From Anagrus nilaparvatae (Eukaryota; Arthropoda; Insecta; Hymenoptera; Mymaridae): a DNA stretch of 64,000 bases. Numbering within the stretch: the stretch's first letter is position 1; each line of letters begins with the position of its first letter. Below are positions 44,681 through 56,535 of this stretch, one piece after another. The stretch is taken from contig JAKSXM010000272.1 of NCBI GenBank assembly GCA_022575985.1, forward strand, positions 4,588,001 through 4,652,000, written 5' to 3'. The notes beneath the pieces were generated by a model. That model did no database searches. It was not told the DNA's origin and was given only the letters and a program-made list of their open reading frames with translations. The position numbers and the translations under genes are program-made.

Positions 44681-46258
44681 TATAAGATAAGATATATAAA
44701 AAATATACAGGAATAAAAAAAAAAGAAATAATAAAAATTTTGTAAAGAGATAGATAAGATATAATAAAATTAAAAATATATAAAATTAAAGTTAATAAAT
44801 ATAATAGAATTTGCTTAATACAAAAAAAAATTAGAGTCAATAAAATTTTTTAATAAATTCAAAAAATCAATAGCATAAAAAGAAATATAAATATATAAAT
44901 GAATAAAATAAAAAAATAAACAAATTATAATAATAATAAATCATTATAAATACACAAATTTTATAGATTAAAATTAGAATTTATAAAAGTTTTATAAATT
45001 AGAAATAGAAAAATACATATATAAAATTAAAATGTAATACAAATTTAAATACTTCAAGGTTAATAACAAAAATTAAAAAAATAGAAAAAATGCAAATTTT
45101 GTATAGTATAGATGACGTTATAGTCTTTATTTGAGATAATACAGATAAGAAATTCAATTATTAACTTCAAAAATTGAAACAGTAAAAATTTCATAAAATG
45201 AATATATACCATTTTTTATAAGACAGATAAGATATACAGTTATAAATTTCAAAAAAAAAAAAATTATTAAAAAACGAGAAAGAAAATTTTATAATAGAAT
45301 TAATGGAACTTTGATAAATTCAAAAATGTTTAACAATAATCAGAATAGAATAAATAGAACTTAGTTAATTAAAAAGATAAAAAGAATGTAAATTTTGAGT
45401 GAAAAAAATTAAATCTAGAAACAATAAAAATTTGATAAATAAAAAAAAATTAGATGTTCAAAACAGAAATAATAAACATATTTGGTAAAGAAAATGTTAT
45501 CATTTTTAAGACAAGCTAGATAAAGATGTACATTAAATATAAACATAAAAAAAAAAAAGAAACAATAAAAGTTTTATAGAATCAAAAACAATAAAAAAAA
45601 AATAAATAAATAAATAATAAATAGATTAAAAGAAATTTGAAACAATCAATATCTTGAAATAAGTTCAAAATAGATTAATATAGATTTACGTGATTGAAAA
45701 AACAAATAATCATAAGAATCGAAGATAGAATTAATAAAAATTTTATTAAAAAATTAAGAATTGAATTAATAAAAATTTAAGGCATTATAAAATATATAAA
45801 AACTGAAAATTTAAATAAAAATTTGATATATAGTTTCAAAAACATTACAAAAAATTTTTTTTCAAATAGAATTAATAAAAAAATATAATGAATTCAAAAA
45901 CATATATACAATATAGAAATAATGGTATAATAATAGAAATTTGATAAAAAAAGAAGAAAAAAGTAGAAACTATAAAAATTGTATAAATTCAAAAATATAA
46001 GAAAAATTAAATAATAAAAAAAGATAAAAATAAATAATACAAATTTTGTGAAGAAAATTTTAAACGTTTTGATATAAATAAATAATTTGAAGTAATTAAA
46101 TAAATAGAAAAATATTACAAATCTAATAAAATTAAAAAGAAAAAAAAATTAAGATAATAATATTAATAGAAATGTCATCACAAAAAAATTTTTTCAAAAT
46201 TTTAAATAATTTTGAATAATATTAATTAAATAAATATGATTTTTTAATAAATTAGAAA

Positions 46259-46740
46259 ATTTTTATGGCCTCTGAACTAATTTTAGTTAAGCCTCATTGA
46301 AAATTTACCTCTGAACTCAAAACGAGTTAAGTCAAATAATTTTTATGGCCTCTGAACTCATTGAGTTAAGCCTACTTTGGAAATAGACCGCTGAACTCAG
46401 AACGAGTTAAGTCAAATATTTACAAAATTGTAGAAGATACGAGCTACAAAAAAAGAATATAAATAAATTAAGATTGTAGAAGATTTGCTACATATAATGT
46501 ACAATTTCTTAAGGAATCAGAAATATTATAATTGTAGAAGATTTGCTACATGCAATACGATTTCTTAAGGAATCAGAAAAATCAAAATGGTAGAATATAC
46601 GAGCTACAAAAAAAAAAAAAATAAATAAATTAAGATTGTAGAAGATTTGCTACATATAATACGATTTCTTAAGGAATCAGAAAAATCAAGATTGCAGAAG
46701 ATAAAATTTAAAACATAGATAAAATTAATTTACAAATTTC
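46259..46740. repeat. Tandem repeats near the 3' end of the LTR element
   Basis: Two arrays: ~60-bp-spaced CCTCTGAACTCA/GAGTTAAG units (46264-46420), then units of TTGTAGAAGATTTGCTACAT plus TTTCTTAAGGAATCAGAAA (46425-46710). Both lie upstream of the polypurine tract. Confidence 0.65.
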
Positions 46741-46972
46741 AATATAACATTTAAATAAACGTTAAATTTATTAAAATAAAGAAAATAAATAAAATTATAA
46801 AAATAAAATCAAAGTAATTAAAATGAAGAAAGTTAATAATATGTATAAATCAATTTTTGAAAATACAAATATGTTATAAACACAGTAATAAAATATTATG
46901 AAAATGGGATTGAGTGTCGGTCTGTATAATATCATAGAAATTGTGATCAATTTCTTGGCCGAGGAGGGGAGA

Positions 46973-47289
46973 TGTAACGAGCCTACCTGTAATAGCCTCT
47001 TTAATTATTAGTGTGACCTTCAGTTTAAGATAGCTAAATAAAAGTAGACACGTATTGTAAAGATAAAGTAATGTAATGTAATGTATAGTTTCTTAGAGAT
47101 AAGTCTTTAGTAGTAATTTCAACATGTAGAGAAACAGACCTAATTGTCGTTTCTCTCTTTAGGTAATGTACAATAATTATTCAATGTAAAATATTAAATT
47201 AATTAATTGTTAAATAATAAATCTCTCTTTAGAGCAACACAAAGGTCGTTATTATTAAAATACACTACTCAAAATATAGACATATTATA
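46973..47289 (+). repeat. 3' LTR
   Basis: Matches 42984-43300 except for about three substitutions (for example ATTTCAAC for ATTTTAAC, and ACATATT for ACACATT). The AGTA duplication follows. Confidence 0.8.
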
Positions 47290-47293
47290 AGTA

Positions 47294-48725
47294 TAATAAA
47301 AAATTATATAGATATTCCTCAACGAACTTTTTACAGAAGAGTTTGTACAGAAGATTGTTCCTTTCATAATTTATGACAGTGTAGAAGAAGAATAAATATA
47401 TATATTTTTAGATTATTTTATTTTAAATAGAGTTAACAATGTAACGATGCTACATTAAAGTAAATAAATAAATATATATAAATTTAAATGAAAAGATATA
47501 TTTTTAGAAATCTTGTGTGTAGAAATTTATTTATTTAAATAAATATAATTAACTTTAAGTTTCTATCTTATATTATTCATAAATTGGTTATTTTACTATA
47601 AAAAATATTTATACTGAAAACGTGAAAAGAGCCATATATTAAAAAATAATTGTATAAATTATTTGTTGTTATTCTAATTTTTTTTTTCAATAAAAAATTA
47701 ATTTGAAGTACATGGTTAAAGTATAGTATTAGATTCCATTAGATTCATATTAATAATTAAAAACAAACTTTGAAAAGGTAGAGAGACGCAGAAGGAATCC
47801 TGAGAAGAATTTAATGACGAAACCACTTTAGCATAAAACTAGAAATAAATTTATGTTTTAAAAGAAATAAGTGAATTTTTTTAATTTTTCTATAAAATGG
47901 ACATTTTTAGGAGACTTTAAATAAGACTTTGTTATAAAAAGTATACTATATTTTGCACGCATTTTATAAAATTTAAACATTACCTATAAATTTGGCCTTA
48001 AATAATCTTAAATCACCAAAAAAACCCATAAAAAACGAGTCCAATTTTGGTTTTTTTTTAAATTTATAAAGTTCCTGTTATTAGGGGTGTTCAAAAAAAT
48101 CGACATATCGAAATTTTTAGTCAAAAAAAAGTTTTTATTTGTTGAAAAAATAAGTTACCTAAATTTTTGTAAAGAAATATTAACATTTAAAGGTCGCGCA
48201 AGAGCTAAAACCACGTTTTTTGACGCTATTTTGAAAAAAATTGAAATTTTTTGTTAATGAAATATTTCTTTTTTAAACGCTCAAAATTATTATCTATTAG
48301 TATTTTTTTGTAAAGTTAGCTTGTACAATGTATCCTAAACTATTTTTTTACACCAATTTAAATATTTTAATACTTTTTGCATCGAAAATTCGTCGTTTTT
48401 TTAGCGTTTTTAACCTTTTTTCATTTAACTTTATTGGCCCAAAATTCCAACTTTTTTTACCATACTCGACGAGAAACTACTTTTTTATCATCAAAAAAGT
48501 GGAAAAAACCATAAGAAAAAATAGGATACATTTTTGGACCTGATTCGGCAACCCTAAATTTTACTATTTTTTTCGTTTATTTTACGTAATTTTCAAAGTA
48601 TACGATCTCATGGCTTTAAAAAATCGTTAAAAATTTTTTGCTTAGTTATTTTTATTTCATTTTTTGTCCAATGGAAGATAGAAATTGAAAAAGATAATAG
48701 GCTAAATTTTTTAGGTTAATAAGGA
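47294..48725. other. Fhos intron: AT-rich, no gene seen
   Basis: No recognised element. The 71-codon ORF at 48328-48543 is Phe-rich from T-runs. Confidence 0.45.
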
Positions 48726-49335
48726 ATGATTCTGACAGTATTATATCTAAATCTTAAATCTTTGGTAGATAAAGAAATAAAGTTATCTCACCCCCAATTC
48801 CATAATAATAATTTAAAATACATAAAAGATACATTAGCTCTTATTAATTACCCAAAAACATTCATAAATCATCAAATGAAAAATAGAGTCAAATATATTA
48901 GTTTAATGGATAACAATAGAATCTCAGACAATATAAATATAGATGATATAAATAGAAATAGAAAAATATTTATACTGCCGAGGAATAGCAATAAAAGCAA
49001 TGAGATACTTAAATTATTAAAAAATATAATCAAAAAAATATATCTACCATCTCCCTCTTAAATTAAATAAATTCATCAAATTAGATAAAGATACATAACA
49101 AAAAAAATGTTATTTATTGTGTAGAATGTACGAAATACTGTGGCAAACACCGCGACTTACTAAAACTCGAATTGGAGAACATAAAGACAATTTTGTACAA
49201 TTATAATGTATTTTCCACACCTAAGCTACAAATATCTTATGATTTTGAATGGGAAAATTATAAAATTTCATATAGAGAAAAAAACAAAAAAAAGAGAACA
49301 TGTCGAAATACTATTCATTAAAAAAAATAATTAAA
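48726..49335 (+). pseudogene. Penelope-like element, C-terminal (GIY-YIG) remnant
   Basis: The frame 48726-49061 carries LKYIKDTLALINYPKTFIN, an RT-to-endonuclease linker-like stretch. Downstream, in shifting frames, come YCVECTKYCGKH, KTRIGEHKDNF and DFEWENYKI, which follow the order of the GIY-YIG nuclease in Penelope-like elements (C-x2-C-x-YIG, K-R-EH-x-NF, then DF-x-VKI). The canonical YIG is degraded to YCG, and stops and frameshifts are frequent. Family assignment is from this motif order. Confidence 0.55.
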
Positions 49336-50067
49336 AATTTTATATAAAAAAAGTGATCTAGCTAATTTTGATTCTCTTTAAGAAATCATTGTAGTGTTTG
49401 ATGGTGAATAAACACAAAATGAGGATATTCTAATTCAAGTTTAGCCTGTTGGCTAAACTCATTTACTGGTTACAGGATTTTCGAAATATCTAAGTCCTTT
49501 TATTATTATTTAATGCTGGTTTATTGACTTGAAATATAATTTGCCTTGCTTAGATCTCTTAATTGGCGGTAGAGAGAGATTATCCTGAGTACAAGTTAGT
49601 CTGTTGATTTGTTTATCTGTTCTAACGTCAGTCAGTTTTGTACAATTTTTGTCAGTCAGGAGCTTTTGTGAGAGCTTTTAAAGGTATGCTCTTGGGGAGA
49701 TGAGAAGAGGAGAATCGCGCGTAATTGGCTTAACGCAGAAAATTTAGAAGTCCTTAGTAACAGTGTCTCCAATCATCAGTAATTAGCTTGTCAAGCGTTA
49801 GATGGGGCTGGCTTTATTTCCACCTTGAATACTTCGAGTGAGGTCTTATTATGTACTTTCTTGCACGTGCGATATTTTACCTAACGATGTAAAATGACAT
49901 AAGAAAAATTGAAAATGATCTTTTTCTTGATACTGTTAGTTTAACATCTCATGAAAAAAATTAGGTTTTTGTTGAGTATCTAAAGAATAATTTAGATCTT
50001 AGAGAGTGCGCCACATTATGCTATTTCTTATTGTGAGTAGGTTTTATAGAGTTTATATGTATATGTA
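49336..50067. other. Fhos intron: no gene seen
   Basis: Includes TTTAGCCTGTTGGCTAAACTC, a short hairpin at 49440-49460. May contain 3' parts of the Penelope-like remnant. Confidence 0.4.
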
Positions 50068-50776
50068 TTAGAGTGGACCTAAAATTAGAGTTTTGAGAAA
50101 AACTTTGCTCCCCGGATTTTTTTGTGAAGTTTTGGTCATAAAAAGTCCCCAGCTCCAAGGATTTTGATTTTGCTTTGCAAAAACACGTGCCTGTAAGCAC
50201 CTCAATTTTTCCATTTAAATAACATGGGAATTTTGACTTTTCAGCTTCCTAATTTTCTAACGTGCTGAGAAAATTTTTTTAAACACTACCAAACAGATAG
50301 GAAATGATGTTTAGACATATAAAAACTGAACCCTAAAGTTGTAGAAGTCCCGGAACACTTTGTTTTATCAAAATAAAATTTTTAAAAATCGCAAATTTTT
50401 CATTTAAAATACATTATAAATAAAAAACAATGTATTTTAAATGGGAAGATTGCGATTTTAGAAAATTTTATTTTGATAAAACAAAGTTTTCAGGGACTGC
50501 TATAATTTTGGGGATCAGTATTTATATGTCTAAACATCATTTCCTATCTGTTTGGTAGTGTTTAAAAAAATTTTTTCAGCACGTTAGAAAATTAGGAAGC
50601 TGAAAAGTCAAAATTCCCATGTTATTTAAATGGGAAAATTGAGGTGCTTACAGGCACGTGTTTTTGCAAAGCAAAATCAAAATCCTTGGAGCTGGGGACT
50701 TTTTATGACCAAAACTTCACAAAAAAACCCGGGGAGCAAAGTTTTTCTCAAAACTCTAATTTTAGGTCCACTCTAA
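50068..50776. mobile_element. P7: 709-bp foldback MITE
   Basis: Ends TTAGAGTGGACCTAAAATTA and its inverse. The ~340-bp arms are near-perfect complements around a ~20-bp loop at about 50415. The 6-bp TATGTA flanks both sides (50062-50067 and 50777-50782). No true coding; the 67-codon ORF at 50644-50847 lies in the arm. Confidence 0.82.
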
Positions 50777-50780
50777 TATG

Positions 50781-51134
50781 TATTATAGGGGGGGGGTATA
50801 ATTTATGTGTTATTTATATATTTTTAGATGAGTCAGTAAAATTGTAAAGCATTAGATTGTCAGTATAAATTCAGTATAAAGAATGTATATAAAGACATTA
50901 TCAAGTAAATTAATTATTAAGTTAAAACAATCATATTCTTGTAATAAGTAAAATAAAGTTTCATACGTTATTCTAAATTAAGCAAAGGCTTAAACTTATT
51001 TACACTGCATAAAATATATGAAATTACAACAGGTTCTGGTCCCAGCAAGTTAAACTTTTTTTTTGATAGCGTCTAGTGAATCATATAGTGAGCCAGTGCA
51101 ATTTTATACTTTTTACTTATTTGTATATACACAT
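50781..51134. other. Fhos intron: no gene seen
   Basis: AT-rich; a G9 run lies at about 50787-50796. Confidence 0.45.
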
Positions 51135-51970
51135 ATATATGTCGCAGGCGTTTCGTTGTTTTCCGTCATTTTGTAAATAGCCTAGGCTATTTATGAAGTG
51201 ACGGGGCCGGATTAGGCACTTTATATTTTAGATAAAAATTACCATAAAAATAACAAAAGTACTAGTCATTTTGTAGCGAGTGAAAAAGATTATTTTAAGA
51301 GGATTAAAAAATTATAAAAGTACTAGGCGTTTTAGAATTTTGAAAAATTTATTATTTTATGCATCATTCAATCTCATAATATAAATATAAATAATATTAA
51401 AAAATTATTTGGTCACCAAAAATAGAAATTTTAGCAGCTGCTTCTTGCAAAGAAATGCCTTCTTTTTGAAGAGGCTCATTTATTTCGATTTTTGTTATTT
51501 CGATTTCTGTTGGCTGTAATTCATTCCGCAGGAACCAATTATTTATGGTACCAACGGTCGTTGAAATTTGATAAAGTTTATTCCGAAAATCTACCACTTT
51601 GCCTAGAATATTATGGGCATCTAATGGTTCGCGGTCAACCTCAGGTACACCTACCAAAACCGTTTCCCGAAGAAATTAGAAAGTGACAAGGCTATTTTAA
51701 ATTTTCAATGAACGTAAATAAACAAATATGAGATTGATAAAGGCAGAAATGATAAATTTTCAAAACTCTAAAACGCCTAGTACTTTTATATTTTTTTAAT
51801 CCTCTTAAAATAATCTTTTTCACTCGCTGCAAAATAACTAGTACTTTCGTTATTTTTATGGTAATTTTTATCTAAAATGCAAAGTGCCTAATCCGGCCTC
51901 GTCACTTCATAAATAGCCTAGGCTATTTACAAAGTGACGGAAAACAACAAAACGCCTGCGACATATATAT
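51135..51970 (-). mobile_element. P4 element, copy B (~830 bp)
   Basis: Opposite orientation to copy A (22775-23609), with the same ATATATGTCGCAGGCG ends and arms. It abuts the Helitron 3' end at 51971. Confidence 0.82.
51397..51666 (-). pseudogene. Unknown ORF inside P4 copy B
   Basis: Counterpart of the copy A ORF: VGVPEVDREPLDAHN, LGKVVDFRNKLYQIS, WFLRNELQPTE. It differs from copy A by E to K, L to I and I to N; stop and frame are conserved and no ATG is present. No family recognised. Confidence 0.45.
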
Positions 51971-51971
51971 T

Positions 51972-52729
51972 ACTAGCTGCCTCCGGCTCGCTTCGCTCGC
52001 CCCGGCAGCCACCATGGGGGCTGCGCCCCCCTGGACCCCTGCGACTTTATTTTTCCAATAATATGTTGTTATATGTTACTCAATATTTTGTAAAATAACC
52101 TTTTTTTACCCTAAGTATACTCTAAAATTTACTGGATAATAAAAATTACGGACATACGAACCCAGACTAATAATTAGTGATCAGCAATTCAAAGCTTCGC
52201 TACCCTTCCATAGGTTCCGCAAGCAGTCGTTGTGTCCCTCGACTATCCATTCTAGGGTTCTGCTTGATGATAAAAGCTGTTCAAGTTTTTTTCAGTTACT
52301 ATATTCAGTAACTACATCAGTGACTGATAAAAATTAGAAATATATATAATACTAGCTGCCTCCGGCTCGCTTCGCTCGCCCCGGCAGCCACCATGGGGGC
52401 TGCGCCCCCCTGGACCCCTGCGACTTTATTTTTCCAAAAATATGTTGTTATATGTTACTCAATATTTTGTAAAATAACCTTTTTTTACCCTAAGTATACT
52501 CTAAAATTTACTGGATCATAAAAATTACGGGCATACGAACCCAGACTAATAATTAGTGATCAGCAATTCAAAGCTTCGCTACCCTTCCATAGGTTCCGCA
52601 AGCAGTCGTTGTGTCCCTCGACTATCCATTCTAGGGTTCTGCTTGATGATAAAAGCTGTTCAAGTTTCTTTCAGTTACTATATTCAGTAACTACATCAGT
52701 GACTGATAAAAATTAGAAATATATATAAT
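51972..52729 (-). repeat. Tandem duplicate of the Helitron 3' end (2 x 379 bp)
   Basis: ACTAGCTGCCTCCGGCTCGC starts at 51972 and again at 52351. The two units are nearly identical throughout (for example CAGACTAATAATTAGTGATC and TTCTAGGGTTCTGCTTGATG in both). Confidence 0.88.
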
Positions 52730-52730
52730 A

Positions 52731-53527
52731 TTAGTCCTAAAATTTTATAATTTTCGAAAAATTATTGTATCTTTTGACAGATCGAACCGATCGTCTTGAA
52801 AATTTAGGTGGATACGTAAAAAATATACCCGAATCGCATGAAATTCTTTTTGATAGTAAAATTTTTCCTCGGTTTTTTGTTTTTTTGGTTTTTTTTAAAA
52901 ATTTAATAAAAATTTTTTTCTTGAAAATTCAGTTTTTTCAGCGTAAAAAATTTTTGTCGTTATCAATCGAAACGAAACCTAGCCTATGTTTTGACCCGTA
53001 ATTTTTGCCGTCTTTTGCCGTAAACCCCGCGTCTCTAACTTATATCGCGTTCAAGTTTACCCATTTCGAACAAACAAACAAACCTACAAAATTAAAGATT
53101 TATATATATATAGGATAGGATAGGATAGGATAGGATAGGATTAGTCCTAAACTTTTATAATTTTCGAAAAATTATTGTATCTTTTGACAGATCGAACCGA
53201 CCGCCTTGAAAATTTAGGTGGATACGTAAAAAATATACCCGAATCGAATGATATTCTTTTTGATAGTAAAATTTTTCCTCGGTTTTTTGTTTTTTTGGTT
53301 TTTTTTAAAAATTTGATAACAATTTTTTTCTTGAAAATTCAGTTTTTTCAACATAAAAAATTTTTGTCGTTATCAATCGAAATGAAACCTAGCCTATGTT
53401 TTGACCCGTAATTTTTACCGCCTTTTGCCGTAAACCCTATGTCTGTAGCTTTTATCGTTTTCTAGTTTATCGCGTTCGGACAAACATAATTAAAGATTTA
53501 TATATATATATAGGATAGGATAGGATA
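52731..53527 (-). repeat. Tandem duplicate of the Helitron 5' end (2 x ~410 bp)
   Basis: TTAGTCCTAA starts at 52731 and 53141. Both units hold a 78-codon plus ORF (52765-53001 and 53175-53411) that is not recognised. Each ends in (TA)n and (TAGGA)n (53112-53140 and 53512-53527). Confidence 0.85.
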
Positions 53528-53589
53528 GTATAATATATAAGTTCTTTTGGTATAATTGTAACTGCAAATAAATAAATTAGAGATCGATG

Positions 53590-53920
53590 CAAAATTAGTT
53601 ATTGGTACATTGACAGGAAAGAATAACTATATTACCTGGCGTAAGAAATGTACGACATAGCAACAGGTGAGTAAGCGAAGCCACTCGTCACTGACTTTAG
53701 ATGCGTAAACACTGATCGGTTTAAATGTAGACGAAAATATTGCATGAAAATTGCATGTATGCACGTCAGCATCAAAAATGTTGGAAAGACTTGAAACTCT
53801 GTATGGAAGTAGGGCACAGTCATCAATAGACGGATTGCGTGCAAAATTTTTCGGTTTAGAGTATGATAGTTCGAAGGGTGAAGTGGTCGATTGTATGGAC
53901 ATCAATTTAGTACATTGATA
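53590..53920 (+). pseudogene. Ty1/copia-like Gag remnant
   Basis: Plus-strand sense in one frame reads LTGKNNYITW near the start and then SKMLERLETLYGSRAQSSID, LRAKFFGLEYDSSKGEVVD, with stops between. The order W, then A-x-x-MWERL-x-LYG, then L-x-x-F is that of copia Gag (UBN2-type). No protease, integrase, RT or LTRs were found nearby, so this is an isolated decayed piece. Confidence 0.45.
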
Positions 53921-54067
53921 TTAAATTGCTTACCGGAAAGCTTCAGTTATTTTCATTCAGCATGGGACTCGACGGTATGGCGTTACTTTAAAAATTGAAA
54001 GATGATAATTCGAGTATGTTTGTATTTTCTAATTCAGCATGCAATCAGCTGTATTTTATCATTTTTT

Positions 54068-54766
54068 ACGTACTCTGCTACTTTGTTCCAATTTTCAGAA
54101 CTCCGTAGCATTTCCGGGACCACCGTCTCCAGCCTGCAAATCGGGAAAGGCCTTCCGAGTAGCGCGCACATCCGAAAAATGTGTGCTCTGCTGTATCTTC
54201 CACGCCTAGGGAGTATAGACACTGCTTTGTTGTCACCTTATGCCATTTTTCTAACTTGAAACGAAAATAGCCGTAACCTGTTAGAAATTTAGTCAGGTAA
54301 AAGTCCACCTCCACATGTTGTCGCCCCATCCATGCCTGCAGATATGAGATGAGAGTATGCGTCTACCTGGCCTTTCGGTCACCATTCCATCATTTCAGCC
54401 ATTCGCTGATAGAGCTGGAGTGGGCGGGAGGGGATGCCACTTTGCGGTCCTCTATACTATCATAAATGTACTTCCGCTCTAACGCTAGCAGGTCGATGGG
54501 CATGACCGATGTTACTACCTGAATCGCCTCTAGGGATACCGTATGGTGCGCGCTGGCGATCGTCAGGGCCGCTTGCCGTTGCACAGACGATATTTTATGT
54601 CTGTACTTGGCAGTTTTGGTGATATCCACCAAGATCTCCGATCTGTAAAACAGGACAGATTTGACCACGGACATTAACAATCTTCCCTTCCCTGGTTTGG
54701 GCCCTCTTATGTTGGCCATGAGCCTTAACAAGGAGGATGCGAACGACGCGGCCTTTTCACTCGAGC
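54068..54766 (-). pseudogene. R1-like ORF2 fragment, second copy
   Basis: Minus-strand homologue of about 14250-14965 of the R1-like element: LMANIRGPKPGKGRLLMSVV, HTVSLEAIQVVTSVMPIDLL, GRQHVEVDFYLTKFLTGYG and a zinc-finger-like C-terminus (CLYSLGVEDTAEHTFFGC). Both ends are truncated and there are several frame breaks. It is clearly more diverged than a fresh copy, so the family has been resident for a long time. Confidence 0.82.
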
Positions 54767-56535
54767 TCGGTTGAAGAAAATTTTCAAAAAAAAATGTTCA
54801 AAAAAATAAATGGCGACAAATGAGATATTTAGGTTTTTCCAAAAACACGTTTTTCCATTTTCCGGGGTTTTCCCGAGAAACTAATAGCAGAAATGGATTT
54901 ACTGAAGATTTTCCAACTACTTGTACTTGTAATCAATATTAAATAAAAATATTTGATTTCTGAGCTAACAATTATTTGCTTTATTTTTTCAATAAATTGC
55001 CCATGTTTCGAAGACCACGTTTTAGTCTTTAAAAATTTACAATATTTTACAATTTTATAAAATTTTTTTTACATAATTTCAAATTTATAATTAACTTTAC
55101 CTTATAAAATATTTTTAAGTAAAGAATTTATAATATGCTCCGCTGAGTAACGATCTTATACTAATCTTTGAGTTTTTAAAAAATTTACAAGTGCTAGATT
55201 TTTTTACACGAAGGAACATTTTTTACATCTTTTACATTTTTATTTATTATCAAACCGTATAATTTAGCTTTTAAGGATCCCAAGGACTTTGAATAATTTG
55301 AATAACTGAATGATTTAAATTTATTATATTTCAGTCCTGAATCAAAGCAATATAATTTTAAACAACTAGGTGGGAATTTAATTACGTATATAACCAAGGT
55401 TTGTGAAGTTGTCGACTAACATGCACTAAGGTGTATATTTGTAATTTCCACCAAGTTCTTTACCTTATTTTATATTTCACCTTGTAAAATAATTAGTGGC
55501 TGGTACTTTAATTAAAAAAATATTTAAAATAAAATCATAACTATATCATATAATTATTGTTTTTTCTTAAATATGTTTTTACGATGACTTGAATATATAA
55601 CTGTGATCAGCTTTGATATCTCAGAAAAGGTTAGTAGTTATTTTTAATACATTTGTATATTGCCAACTGCTCGCGCAAGAGTTATACACTAATTAAATGC
55701 TAAGTGAAGAATAAAATATATTATTCAAAAATTAAAAATTGATTCAAACCTTTAGTTAGCCTAGAAGTAATTTAACTCTGAACTAGTAATCTAACTCTTA
55801 ACTTATTTTCCCTGAAATACCCGAAATTTCCTATTCAAAATACAGGATGATTAAGTGATTTTGAGTATAATTTTTTTCTGAATCATTAAATTTGTTTAAA
55901 TATTTGTCTTTCTCAAAAGATTGTTTTTTTGGAAATTTTTTTTGGCTCAGAAAAAGTTGAAACTTAAAAAAACTCAAAAGTTCTGTATTATTTAATAGGT
56001 CTCTTAGGGGAAATAGGTTACTTTAACTTATTTCTGGGCTATCACAATATTTGAAACAATTTTTTGTGTTAAAATAATATATTTTAATGTGGGTCAAGAA
56101 TTAAATATAAAATATTAAACTTATACAGAAATAAATGATTTAAGTTAAAAATTCCATGGAAATTTAGGGAACTCTCGTATAAATTAAATTACGAAATTTC
56201 TTATGTTCGTAAGGTGAATTAAGTAATATATTTATCTATACAATATTTGCTAACAATCAGAATTAAGGAGGTTTATCCGTTAACAAAAATAATGTCAGGA
56301 TTTAATAAAACGTGAATAAACATTTTTGAGCTAAAATCAACTTATTTTTACCTATGTTGCTGACTTGAATTATTATTTATGAATAGAATAAAAGTGATAT
56401 TTTAACATTACGCTTATGGAAAAATTTGTTTCGGCTTATTATAAAAAATAGGGTGTTAATGACACAAATTGATGAAACTTAATAAATCTGATAAAGGATC
56501 AGGAATAATTAAGCAATTATTTCAAATATAAGTTC
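54767..56535. other. Fhos intron: AT-rich, no gene seen
   Basis: No recognised repeats or ORFs of note; the 67-codon minus ORF at 55194-55397 has no features. Confidence 0.5.

Larger units (their letters stand above)
42984..47289 (+). mobile_element. Non-autonomous LTR retrotransposon (LARD-like), 4.3 kb
   Basis: Two 317-bp direct repeats bound 3.7 kb of extremely AT-rich DNA without gag or pol. The 4-bp AGTA flanks both ends (42980-42983 and 47290-47293). The tract GAGGAGGGGAGA just before the right LTR (46961-46972) is a good polypurine tract and sets the plus orientation. The LTRs differ at about three positions, so insertion was recent. No clear primer-binding site is seen. A minus-strand non-LTR fragment is inserted inside. 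Confidence 0.8.
51971..53527 (-). mobile_element. Helitron, non-autonomous, with duplicated ends
   Basis: On minus, the 5' part begins TCCTATATATATATA, then AAATCTTTAATT and GTTTG strings. The 3' end is a GC-rich hairpin region (outer stem GCTGCC/GGCAGC around GCGAGCGAAGCGAGC) followed by CTAGT. These are standard Helitron termini. The 5' terminal 410 bp and the 3' terminal 379 bp are each present twice in tandem. No Rep/helicase is seen. Confidence 0.75.

Noticed and set aside
53112..53140. (TAGGA)n run considered as insect telomeric repeat
   Set aside because: The unit is five bases, TAGGA, not TTAGG-type arrays, and it is the 5' end of a Helitron copy repeated again at 53512-53527.
52765..53411. 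Pair of 78-codon ORFs in the Helitron 5' end
   Set aside because: They are duplicated because the DNA is duplicated; the C-terminal halves are Phe/Lys runs from A/T tracts, with no recognisable domain.
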